Below are positions 1-5,000 of a stretch of 5,000 nt of DNA, piece by piece. The notes beneath the pieces are model-generated. The model saw only the letters and a program-made list of their open reading frames with translations, had not been told where the DNA came from and did no database searches. How positions within the stretch are numbered: the stretch's first letter is position 1; every line of letters begins with the position of its first letter. A program made the translations under genes and the position numbers. The DNA comes from an uncultured Ruminococcus sp. (GTDB lineage: Bacteria; Bacillota; Clostridia; Oscillospirales; Acutalibacteraceae): positions 1 through 5,000 of the forward strand of contig CACXDE010000240.1 of assembly GCA_902766305.1 (NCBI GenBank), given 5' to 3'.

Positions 1-7
1 GAAATTT

Positions 8-505
8 ATGAAGAATAAAATTTCAGGCAAGTATTATCTTTCCCTTGCCTCACTTTGCATGATGATCGTTATTGTATTTACTGCATGTTCAACATCCAAG
101 GAGTCAATAACCGCCTCTGATTTTGAATCAAAAGCATCTGCAAGATCACTTGTTGTCAAAAATACCATAAGTTCATATGAGGGTATGGATCATATACTCA
201 GCAGTAACAGTGCTTTCAAGCTTACTGAGGCTGAGGATGAGATTCTCTGGTCGATGGATTTTCTTGTTGCAAACAGTTCTGAAAATGCCGCACGTATGTA
301 TCAGACCAATGTAAATACATTTGAAAATGAATCTGATTCCGGTATTCATTCTTCCATAAAAGCAGGCAATTACGGAACATATGAAAAAATAAGCGGCGGC
401 AAATATATGTATGTTGCCTACGTTGATTCTACTATGATCTATGTAAATGCTGATGAACAGTACAAGGATGAAATAAAGGCGCTTATTGAAGATATAGGAT
501 ACTAA
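8..505 (+). CDS. Small secreted lipoprotein of unknown function (165 aa)
   Basis: The first 27 residues form a lipoprotein signal peptide: a Lys-rich start (MKNKISGK), a hydrophobic stretch around residues 10-25, and a lipobox FTAC with Cys27 as the predicted lipidated residue. The mature protein of about 139 residues starts with a Ser/Thr-rich linker and has no further membrane segment. It should therefore be anchored to the outer face of the cytoplasmic membrane. I see no catalytic motif. The C-terminal half (GNYGTYEKISGGKYMYVAYVDSTMIYVNADEQY, read in parts around residues 121-153) alternates Tyr-rich strands and ends in KDEIKALIEDIGY. This resembles small Firmicute lipoproteins I recall but cannot name. 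Only seven bases precede the ATG, so the ribosome binding site and promoter lie outside the window. The gene converges on the toxin cassette and shares its terminator. Function is unknown; coding status and lipoprotein nature are well supported. Confidence 0.85.
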   Translation: MKNKISGKYYLSLASLCMMIVIVFTACSTSKESITASDFESKASARSLVVKNTISSYEGMDHILSSNSAFKLTEAEDEILWSMDFLVANSSENAARMYQTNVNTFENESDSGIHSSIKAGNYGTYEKISGGKYMYVAYVDSTMIYVNADEQYKDEIKALIEDIGY

Positions 506-526
506 AAATAACATAAAAAATATATC

Positions 527-557
527 GGACTGCCGCATTGATTTAGTGCGGCAGTCC
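527..557. terminator. Bidirectional intrinsic terminator between convergent genes
   Basis: An 11-bp perfect stem, GGACTGCCGCA (527-537) and TGCGGCAGTCC (547-557), encloses a 9-base loop. On the plus strand it is followed by CTTATTTTATAATT. On the minus strand it is followed by GATATATTTTTTATG. Both tails are T-rich, so the one hairpin can end transcription of the lipoprotein gene (stop at 505) and of the minus-strand cassette (last stop at 635). The plus-strand T tract is interrupted, so efficiency may differ between directions. Confidence 0.88.
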
Positions 558-634
558 CTTATTTTATAATTATAATAAATATCACTATGGTAAGTGCTAA
601 AACACTACTTTCCGTTCATTATCAGCATTTTAAA

Positions 635-1165
635 TTACTTTAAAATGATCGAAAGATATCTTCCGTCAAAAGGCTGCCCCCAACCATGTGTATCATCCCA
701 TTCATATTTCGGAATATCATCCACTTTTGGCAAAGTAATATTACTAATTTTGAGTATCTTGCTATCCTCTTGCAAATATTCCTTCGTTTCGGGTGAATCA
801 AGTTCTAAAGCCGTATAAGCATATTCCATTGCAATATCATAAATCGAATGCATAATTGTATTAAGATCAGCATCAATGTCAGGAGTTGGAAGTAAAGAAG
901 TAAAATAGTCATATTCCTTTTCTGTCAAATAGTCAAATTCTGATGAATTAAAGTCATTTGCCTCAAAAAGATATTCAGGAATAATCTCCATATAGCGGTA
1001 TGCACTATTATCAATATAGTCGCTATCATCAATAATCTTCCACATCATATCGGCAACAGCTGACATATCCTTATAGGGATATTTGTAAGTGACATAACGC
1101 TCAAAACACATAATAGCGTAGGTCACTCGCCCTCTGATTGAGAGAGCATCATAAATTGTTTTCAT
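635..1165 (-). CDS. Putative immunity protein for the deaminase toxin (176 aa)
   Basis: The gene starts 11 bases after the toxin stop codon. Its Shine-Dalgarno AGGAG (1178-1174) overlaps that stop (TAGGAG) and sits 8 bases before the ATG. This tight spacing in toxin-then-immunity order is the main functional argument. The product has no signal peptide or membrane segment, so it should be cytoplasmic. It is markedly acidic: I count 34 Asp/Glu against 16 Lys/Arg. It is rich in Tyr and Trp, with blocks such as YMEIIPEYLFE (about residues 58-68) and a C-terminal GWGQPFDGRYLSIIL. I recall this C-terminal pattern from a Firmicute family often found next to polymorphic toxins, perhaps Imm6-like, but the family assignment is uncertain. 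An acidic partner fits a net-basic toxin with a nucleic-acid target. The reading frame is intact. The shared hairpin at 527-557 is the probable terminator, 78 bases downstream. Confidence 0.75.
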   Translation of the reverse strand: MKTIYDALSIRGRVTYAIMCFERYVTYKYPYKDMSAVADMMWKIIDDSDYIDNSAYRYMEIIPEYLFEANDFNSSEFDYLTEKEYDYFTSLLPTPDIDADLNTIMHSIYDIAMEYAYTALELDSPETKEYLQEDSKILKISNITLPKVDDIPKYEWDDTHGWGQPFDGRYLSIILK

Positions 1166-1173
1166 AGCATTAT

Positions 1174-1178
1174 CTCCT
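1174..1178 (-). promoter_or_regulatory. Ribosome binding site of the immunity gene, overlapping the toxin stop
   Basis: AGGAG is part of TAGGAG, in which TAG is the toxin stop codon. It sits 8 bases before the immunity ATG at 1165. Ribosomes ending on the toxin message would cover this site, but the strong Shine-Dalgarno should also allow independent initiation. Confidence 0.75.
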
Positions 1179-1545
1179 ATTCAATCCAACCCGTATAATT
1201 TTCCTTGATTTTACCCTTGTATGCGTAGGTACAGTTCTCACATGATTTTTTTGCTTTTCCCATAGACTTTGGTTTGGTGCTGATAGTATAAATTCTCATA
1301 TGTGCTAACTCGACGCCATTATGCAATGCCCGATTTATTGCATCTGCTTCGGCACAATTCCAAGGAGTCGGAAGACCGTTAAGCGATTTTTTAGGCAGAA
1401 TCGCTCTCAGAGTGGAGTGTATAGTATTCTCGAATTTATCTATGCCGCCGTTTCTGCCAAAGTATAGATTTCCGGTCAATTCGTCAAATACAACACAAGC
1501 TGTATTGAACTTATCCCTTTTCCTATTTGATACGTTATCAGGCAT
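1177..1545 (-). CDS. YwqJ-like nucleotide/nucleic-acid deaminase toxin domain (122 aa from first ATG after a stop)
   Basis: This segment carries the zinc-dependent deaminase signature. WNCAEADA supplies a zinc Cys64 and catalytic Glu66, and SCENC supplies zinc ligands Cys102 and Cys105. The preceding part, with TACVVFDELTGNLYFG and GGID, matches the first strands and loop of the YwqJ-type bacterial toxin deaminases. Related toxin deaminases, such as DddA of the SCP1.201 group, deaminate cytosine in nucleic acids; the substrate here is unknown. The domain is net basic (19 Lys/Arg, 12 Asp/Glu by my count). The frame is open upstream of this ATG only to a TAA at 1563-1561. The same frame then continues into a 34-codon segment with the real ribosome binding site. 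The ATG at 1545 has no Shine-Dalgarno (preceding bases AGTCTCTCGT), so translation from here is probably weak. All zinc and catalytic residues are preserved. The immunity gene follows after 11 bases. Confidence 0.8.
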   Translation of the reverse strand: MPDNVSNRKRDKFNTACVVFDELTGNLYFGRNGGIDKFENTIHSTLRAILPKKSLNGLPTPWNCAEADAINRALHNGVELAHMRIYTISTKPKSMGKAKKSCENCTYAYKGKIKENYTGWIE

Positions 1546-1560
1546 ACGAGAGACTACTTC

Positions 1561-1665
1561 TTAAGCCCAAGACACGAGCTGTTTTTTCAAATTTTCAGGC
1601 TTCATGCCCTGTTCTATTTTTTGTCCTTTTGTACCTTTAAACTGGTGGCTATCACTTTTACTCAT
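1561..1665 (-). CDS. 5' segment of the toxin gene, now a 34-codon ORF ending in premature TAA
   Basis: The ATG at 1665-1663 overlaps the TGA of the DUF4417 gene (ATGA) and is preceded by AGGGAGGG with a 7-base spacer, an excellent start site. The frame encodes MSKSDSHQFKGTKGQKIEQG at its N-terminus, followed by MKPENLKKQLVSWA, then TAA. Five codons later in the same frame comes the ATG of the deaminase ORF. This argues that it is the N-terminal leader or linker of the toxin, not an independent small protein. It is basic and hydrophilic, with no signal peptide or membrane segment. HQFKGTKGQ looks like a conserved short motif, but I cannot assign it. The alternative is that it is a genuine 34-aa leader peptide controlling downstream translation. 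Confidence 0.6.
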   Translation of the reverse strand: MSKSDSHQFKGTKGQKIEQGMKPENLKKQLVSWA

Positions 1666-2390
1666 TTCGTTGCCCTCCCTGCAAACACCTTGCTTGTCTT
1701 ACTGGGATAGGCAAGAATAGTAACATCCTGTTTTTCAAGCTCTTTGAAGCACTTGTAATTAGCCGAACCATAGACGATGATTGTATGGGGGTGAAGCCGC
1801 CTTACTAACTCTTTCAGTCCCTCCTCAAAGCGTTCACGGTCTTCGAGCCTACGGGGACTGCCGCCGACAGTACCGATAGCGACAATGCTATTTTTCGGAA
1901 TACCATCGAAGCAATAATTGTATGTCTCGGGCGTTCCCCAACGAACATTATTTATTACTTTATTTCCGCATATTGTTCCATACCAATAACCAAAGGCTCT
2001 CATACGGTATGTATTCCAATATTTTAATGGAACAGGGAAATCCTGAAAGGTCGAAAAATCCGGTGTGACTATTCCTGAAAAATGGCAGAGAATCTTATAA
2101 GCATAATTTGTGTTAAACCAAATACCGTTTTTTGAATCAAACTCATGGTCATCTTCATAAAAACAAACGAAAGCCATATGAATAAAGTCTTTGTTTCCGT
2201 TTCTCAACTGCTGACGATAGATTCTTTTAGCTTCATCATAAGTGATGATCATGCAGGGAACACAATCTGTCGTAGTGGGACAATATGGAATGTCGTACCT
2301 GGAACAGCTAAAATCAGCCCCTGATACCATATAAGATCTCCACCAGACATCTTTAATGCCTCTACGAATTATATTCAATTTTTTTGTCAA
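1662..2390 (-). CDS. DUF4417 family protein (242 aa from TTG start)
   Basis: The sequence matches what I know of DUF4417, a family of unknown function common in Firmicutes and their mobile elements. Recognisable blocks, numbered from the TTG start, are DIPYCPTTTDCVPC (about 33-46), FYEDDHEFD (77-85), TPDFSTFQDFP (109-119), WNTYRMRAFGYWYG (125-138), NNVRWGTPETYNYCFDGIP (147-165) and PHTIIVYGSANY (201-212). The Cys residues of the first block (37, 43, 46) could bind metal. No signal peptide or membrane segment is seen. I prefer TTG at 2390 because GGAGG (2404-2400) lies 9 bases upstream. An ATG at 2426 would add 12 residues, MLEFFINRRFYI, but has no good ribosome binding site. The TGA overlaps the toxin start as ATGA, so the two genes are translationally coupled. 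No promoter is evident; expression may come from gyrA read-through. Family call is confident; the biochemical role is unknown. Confidence 0.85.
   Translation of the reverse strand: MTKKLNIIRRGIKDVWWRSYMVSGADFSCSRYDIPYCPTTTDCVPCMIITYDEAKRIYRQQLRNGNKDFIHMAFVCFYEDDHEFDSKNGIWFNTNYAYKILCHFSGIVTPDFSTFQDFPVPLKYWNTYRMRAFGYWYGTICGNKVINNVRWGTPETYNYCFDGIPKNSIVAIGTVGGSPRRLEDRERFEEGLKELVRRLHPHTIIVYGSANYKCFKELEKQDVTILAYPSKTSKVFAGRATK
1673..1680 (-). promoter_or_regulatory. Ribosome binding site of the toxin gene
   Basis: AGGGAGGG on the minus strand lies 7 bases before the ATG at 1665, inside the 3' end of the DUF4417 gene. It is the strongest start signal in the cassette and shows that toxin translation was meant to begin upstream of the premature TAA, not at the ATG at 1545. 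Confidence 0.8.
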
Positions 2391-2399
2391 AATATAAAA

Positions 2400-2404
2400 C
2401 CTCC
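2400..2404 (-). promoter_or_regulatory. Ribosome binding site selecting the TTG start of the DUF4417 gene
   Basis: GGAGG (within CCGGAGG) is followed by the 9-base spacer TTTTATATT and then TTG at 2390-2388. It lies downstream of the alternative ATG at 2426, so it can only serve the TTG start. Confidence 0.65.
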
Positions 2405-2457
2405 GGTTTATAAAAAATTCGAGCATTTTGCTGAATTTCTATACCCCCGAGGTTTGG

Positions 2458-2478
2458 TTTGAATTGCTCAAGTTCAAA
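2458..2478. repeat. Short imperfect inverted repeat upstream of the cassette
   Basis: TTTGAA and TTCAAA are arranged as inverted 6-base arms around a 9-base centre. They lie in the 129-base gap between the gyrA stop and the DUF4417 start. It could be an operator or a weak hairpin. It lacks a T tract and is AT-rich, so it is not an intrinsic terminator and may be chance. Apart from this and the ribosome binding site, I see nothing convincing in the gap. Confidence 0.2.
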
Positions 2479-2519
2479 TGGCAACATTAATTTATTATTC
2501 CCGGTGGTGTGATTTTCTA

Positions 2520-5000
2520 TTATTCATTTAATTCTTCCGATTCAGGAGTTTGTCCTGCTTCTTCGTTTTCGTCTGTAATATCATCCTGCTGGTCTGTTTC
2601 TTCATTATCGTTCGGATCTTCATGCGGAACACGGGCGACTGTTGCAACCTTGCTTCCGTCCACTGTCTTCATAACGATAACGCCCTTTGAGTATCTTGAA
2701 CATATACGTACTGACTGGGCTTCTATCCTTATTATTACGCCGTTGTCGGATATCATGATAATATCATCGTCAAGGTCAACAGCCTTTATCGCCGCAACAC
2801 TGCCGAATTTTTCTACAGGATAATTCTTTATGCCGAAACCGCCTCTTGACTGCATTCTGTATTCAGACTGACTTGTCAATCTTCCGTAGCCAGTTTCAGA
2901 CACAGTAAGAACAAGCGCGCCCTCACGGAGTACGGACATACCTATTACATAGTCATCGTCTCTCAGAGTCAGTGCCTTTACACCTCTGGCAGTTCTTCCC
3001 ATGGAACGAACATCAGTTTCATTGAAGCGGATAGCCATACCGTTTTTAGTTGCCGCCAAAAGCTCATTATTGCCGTTCGTAAGTCTTACCCATGTAAGCT
3101 CGTCATCGTCATCAAGTGATATAGCGTTAAGTCCGCCCTTACGGTTTGAATAAAATTCCTTAGTAGCTGTACGCTTTATGATACCCTTCTTTGTTATCAT
3201 AACAAGGTACATATCTTCATCGCCATTCTCTGGCACCTTTATCATTGAAGTAACCTTTTCGTCACTCTGCAAAGGAAGAAGATTATTTATATTCATTCCC
3301 TTTGAGGTTCTTGAGCCTTCTGGTATTTCATAACATTTAAGTCTGTAAACCCTGCCAAGATTTGTAAAGAACAGTACATAATCATGTGTGCCTATTACAA
3401 ACATATCTGTAGCGACATCCTCATCACGTCTGTTCATGCCGCTTATACCTCTGCCGCCTCTGCGCTGTGTATGGTATGTATCCATCTTCTGACGTTTTAC
3501 ATAACCTAAGTTTGTCATAGTAACAACACAGTCTTCATAGGGGATAAGGTCTTCTATATCAACCTCGCCGCTGACTGCCGCTATTTCAGTTCTTCTTTCA
3601 TCGCTGAACTTTCTCTTTATAACTCCAAGCTCACTCTTTATTATTCCTAAAAGCCTTTCGCCGTTTTCAAGAATATCCTTAAGATCAGCTATTTTTTCTC
3701 TGAGTCCGAGAAGCTCTTCTTCTATCTTTTCTCTTTCAAGACCTGACAGCTGACCAAGACGCATAGATACAATAGCCTGCGTCTGAACCTCATCCAGACC
3801 GAATCTTTCGCCCAGTCTTTGCTTAGCTGTAGGCGTATCCTTTGAGGAACGTATGATACTTATGACTTCATCAATAAAGTCTATTGCAACCTTCAAACCC
3901 TCAAGAATATGCTCTCTTTCCTGCGCCTTTCTGAGATCATACTGAGTTCTTCTTGTTATTACCTCTACCTGAAAGTCAATGTAGCTTTGAAGTATATCCT
4001 TTATATTCAGTATCTTAGGAACGCCGTTTACTATAGCAAGCATTATGATACCGAACGTAACCTGCATCTGGGAAAACTTGAACAGATTATTGAGTACTAT
4101 CTGAGGAGAAACTTCACGCTTTACGCTTATTTCAATGTGCATACCGTTTCTGTCGGAATGATCCTCAATACCGGTAATACCCTCTATCTTCTTATTCTTT
4201 GCCATATCGGCGATACTTGTAACAAGCTCGGCTTTATTCACCTGATATGGTATCTCTGTTACAACGATCTTGAACCTGCCGTTCTTTTCTTCGACTATTT
4301 CAGCCTTTGCACGGACTGTTATCTTTGCACGTCCTGTTGCATATGCGGCTCTTATACCGCTTTTTCCCATTATTATACCGCCGGTAGGGAAGTCAGGTAC
4401 CTTGATATAGTGCATTATTTCATCAAGGTTTGCATCCGGATTATCTATTACAAAGTCAACAGCGTCAATTACCTCTCCCAGATTATGAGGGGGAATATTC
4501 GTTGCCATACCTACGGCAATACCCTTTGATCCGTTTACAAGAAGATTAGGAAATCTTGAAGGAAGTACAGATGGCTCCTTACGGCTGTCATCATAGTTAG
4601 GTATAAAGTCTACAGTTTCCTTATCTATATCAGTCAGCATTTCTACTGACATTTTACTCATTCTCGCCTCTGTATAACGGTATGCGGCAGGCGGATCTCC
4701 GTCTACAGAACCGAAGTTGCCGTGACCGTCAACAAGTGTATAGCGCATTGAAAAATCCTGTGCAAGTCTTACAAGCGCATCATACACCGAACTGTCACCG
4801 TGAGGATGATAACGTCCCAGAACATTACCGACCGTTGTAGCACATTTTTTATAGGGCTTATCAGGCGTAAGATTATCCTCAAACTGTGAATAAAGTATTC
4901 TTCTGTGAACGGGTTTCAGTCCGTCTCTCACATCAGGCAGTGCTCTTGATACTATAACAGCCATTGAGTACTGCAAGAAGGATTCTTTCATTATGTGTTC
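2520..5000 (-). CDS. gyrA: DNA gyrase subunit A, 5' end beyond the window
   Basis: GyrA is the breakage-reunion subunit of the A2B2 type II topoisomerase that introduces negative supercoils using ATP hydrolysis by GyrB. Counting from the Met at 4991, the winged-helix region holds [20 protein letters not shown] (15-34), the [14 protein letters not shown] (62-71) and the active-site Tyr106 in AAYRYTEAR. The conserved Arg105 precedes it. [20 protein letters not shown] follows. A coiled-coil arm rich in Glu, Lys and Leu covers roughly 340-480. The GyrA box QRRGGRG at 509-515 (3467-3447) distinguishes it from ParC. A beta-pinwheel domain follows, then a strongly acidic tail of about 34 residues with 16 Asp/Glu and no Lys/Arg. 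The frame stays open to the window edge (Glu-His-Ile before this Met). Tyr106 aligns with E. coli Tyr122, so about 10-20 N-terminal residues are missing. Ser67 and Asp71 align with E. coli Ser83 and Asp87, the usual quinolone-susceptible residues. Confidence 0.98.
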   Translation of the reverse strand, partial: EHIMKESFLQYSMAVIVSRALPDVRDGLKPVHRRILYSQFEDNLTPDKPYKKCATTVGNVLGRYHPHGDSSVYDALVRLAQDFSMRYTLVDGHGNFGSVDGDPPAAYRYTEARMSKMSVEMLTDIDKETVDFIPNYDDSRKEPSVLPSRFPNLLVNGSKGIAVGMATNIPPHNLGEVIDAVDFVIDNPDANLDEIMHYIKVPDFPTGGIIMGKSGIRAAYATGRAKITVRAKAEIVEEKNGRFKIVVTEIPYQVNKAELVTSIADMAKNKKIEGITGIEDHSDRNGMHIEISVKREVSPQIVLNNLFKFSQMQVTFGIIMLAIVNGVPKILNIKDILQSYIDFQVEVITRRTQYDLRKAQEREHILEGLKVAIDFIDEVISIIRSSKDTPTAKQRLGERFGLDEVQTQAIVSMRLGQLSGLEREKIEEELLGLREKIADLKDILENGERLLGIIKSELGVIKRKFSDERRTEIAAVSGEVDIEDLIPYEDCVVTMTNLGYVKRQKMDTYHTQRRGGRGISGMNRRDEDVATDMFVIGTHDYVLFFTNLGRVYRLKCYEIPEGSRTSKGMNINNLLPLQSDEKVTSMIKVPENGDEDMYLVMITKKGIIKRTATKEFYSNRKGGLNAISLDDDDELTWVRLTNGNNELLAATKNGMAIRFNETDVRSMGRTARGVKALTLRDDDYVIGMSVLREGALVLTVSETGYGRLTSQSEYRMQSRGGFGIKNYPVEKFGSVAAIKAVDLDDDIIMISDNGVIIRIEAQSVRICSRYSKGVIVMKTVDGSKVATVARVPHEDPNDNEETDQQDDITDENEEAGQTPESEELNE

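Larger units (their letters stand above)
1177..1665 (-). pseudogene. Full-length deaminase toxin gene interrupted by one in-frame stop
   Basis: Taken together, the 34-codon segment, the TAA at 1563-1561, five linking codons and the 122-codon deaminase domain make one 163-codon frame with a single internal stop. The only good ribosome binding site belongs to the 5' end, and the 5' end is coupled to DUF4417. The simplest reading is a nonsense mutation in a formerly intact toxin of about 161-162 residues; one base change from AAA, CAA, GAA, TCA, TTA or a Tyr codon would produce it. It could also be a sequencing error or a sporadic strain polymorphism. No frameshift is needed to explain the layout. 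Confidence 0.6.

Noticed and set aside
173..538. Open frame on the minus strand under the lipoprotein gene
   Set aside because: It is the antisense shadow of a gene with a clear lipoprotein signal, and it reads through the terminator hairpin.
585..606. Small hairpin (AGTG/CACT) between the immunity stop and the main terminator
   Set aside because: The stem is only 4-5 bp with no following T tract, so it is far weaker than the hairpin at 527-557.
594..818. Plus-strand open frame opposite the 3' part of the immunity gene
   Set aside because: No ribosome binding site, Ser-rich antisense composition, and full overlap with a better supported gene.
2368..2390. Perfect TTGACA and TATAAT hexamers on the minus strand
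   Set aside because: The spacer is only 11 bases, too short for a sigma-70 type promoter, and both lie inside the DUF4417 coding region after its start.
2362..2487. Minus-strand 41-codon ORF beginning MLPFELEQFKPNLGG, overlapping the DUF4417 start
   Set aside because: The ATG has only a weak, distant GGGA upstream, the ORF overlaps the better supported DUF4417 gene in another frame, and I recognise no family. It could be a remnant of an older gene but cannot be supported.
568..2500. Possible terminal repeats (AATAATAAAT-like) at the two edges of the cassette
   Set aside because: The matches are short, AT-rich and imperfect. No transposase, integrase or target-site duplication is visible.
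2509..2823. Plus-strand open frame opposite the 3' end of gyrA
   Set aside because: The Ser-rich product mirrors the acidic GyrA tail read in antisense, so it is a shadow ORF.
3909..4529. 206-codon plus-strand open frame within gyrA
   Set aside because: It is antisense to the conserved GyrA core, and its Cys/Tyr-rich composition is typical of a shadow ORF.

Overview
The window looks like chromosomal DNA from a low-to-moderate GC Firmicute, most likely a gut clostridium of the Ruminococcus/Oscillospiraceae type. This rests on the clostridial character of the GyrA sequence (for example [14 protein letters not shown] followed by the QRDR), the strong Shine-Dalgarno sites, a small lipoprotein of a style common in Firmicutes, and AT-rich intergenic DNA. 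The genus is my inference and cannot be fixed from the sequence alone.

Layout: (1) 8-505, plus strand, a short lipoprotein of unknown function. (2) 527-557, a strong hairpin with T-rich flanks on both sides, acting as a shared terminator between convergent genes. (3) 635-2390, minus strand, a compact three-gene cassette. In transcription order it holds a DUF4417-family protein (2390-1662), a YwqJ-like deaminase toxin gene (1665-1177) that starts in an ATGA overlap with the DUF4417 stop, and an acidic protein (1165-635) that I read as the cognate immunity protein. (4) 2520-5000, minus strand, gyrA, whose 5' end runs off the window. Only 129 bases separate the gyrA stop from the TTG start of the DUF4417 gene, and no terminator is visible between them.

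The most notable feature is in the toxin gene. Its strong ribosome binding site and ATGA-coupled start at 1665 open a 34-codon reading frame that ends in TAA at 1563-1561. Downstream in the same frame, with no other stop, lies the catalytic deaminase domain (CAE and SCENC zinc motifs), whose first ATG at 1545 has no usable ribosome binding site. The toxin therefore looks like one 161-162 residue protein interrupted by a single nonsense codon, with the immunity gene still intact. The cassette is best read as a polymorphic-toxin type effector/immunity module with DUF4417 as a translationally coupled partner of unknown role. That linkage is the part most likely to be under-described.
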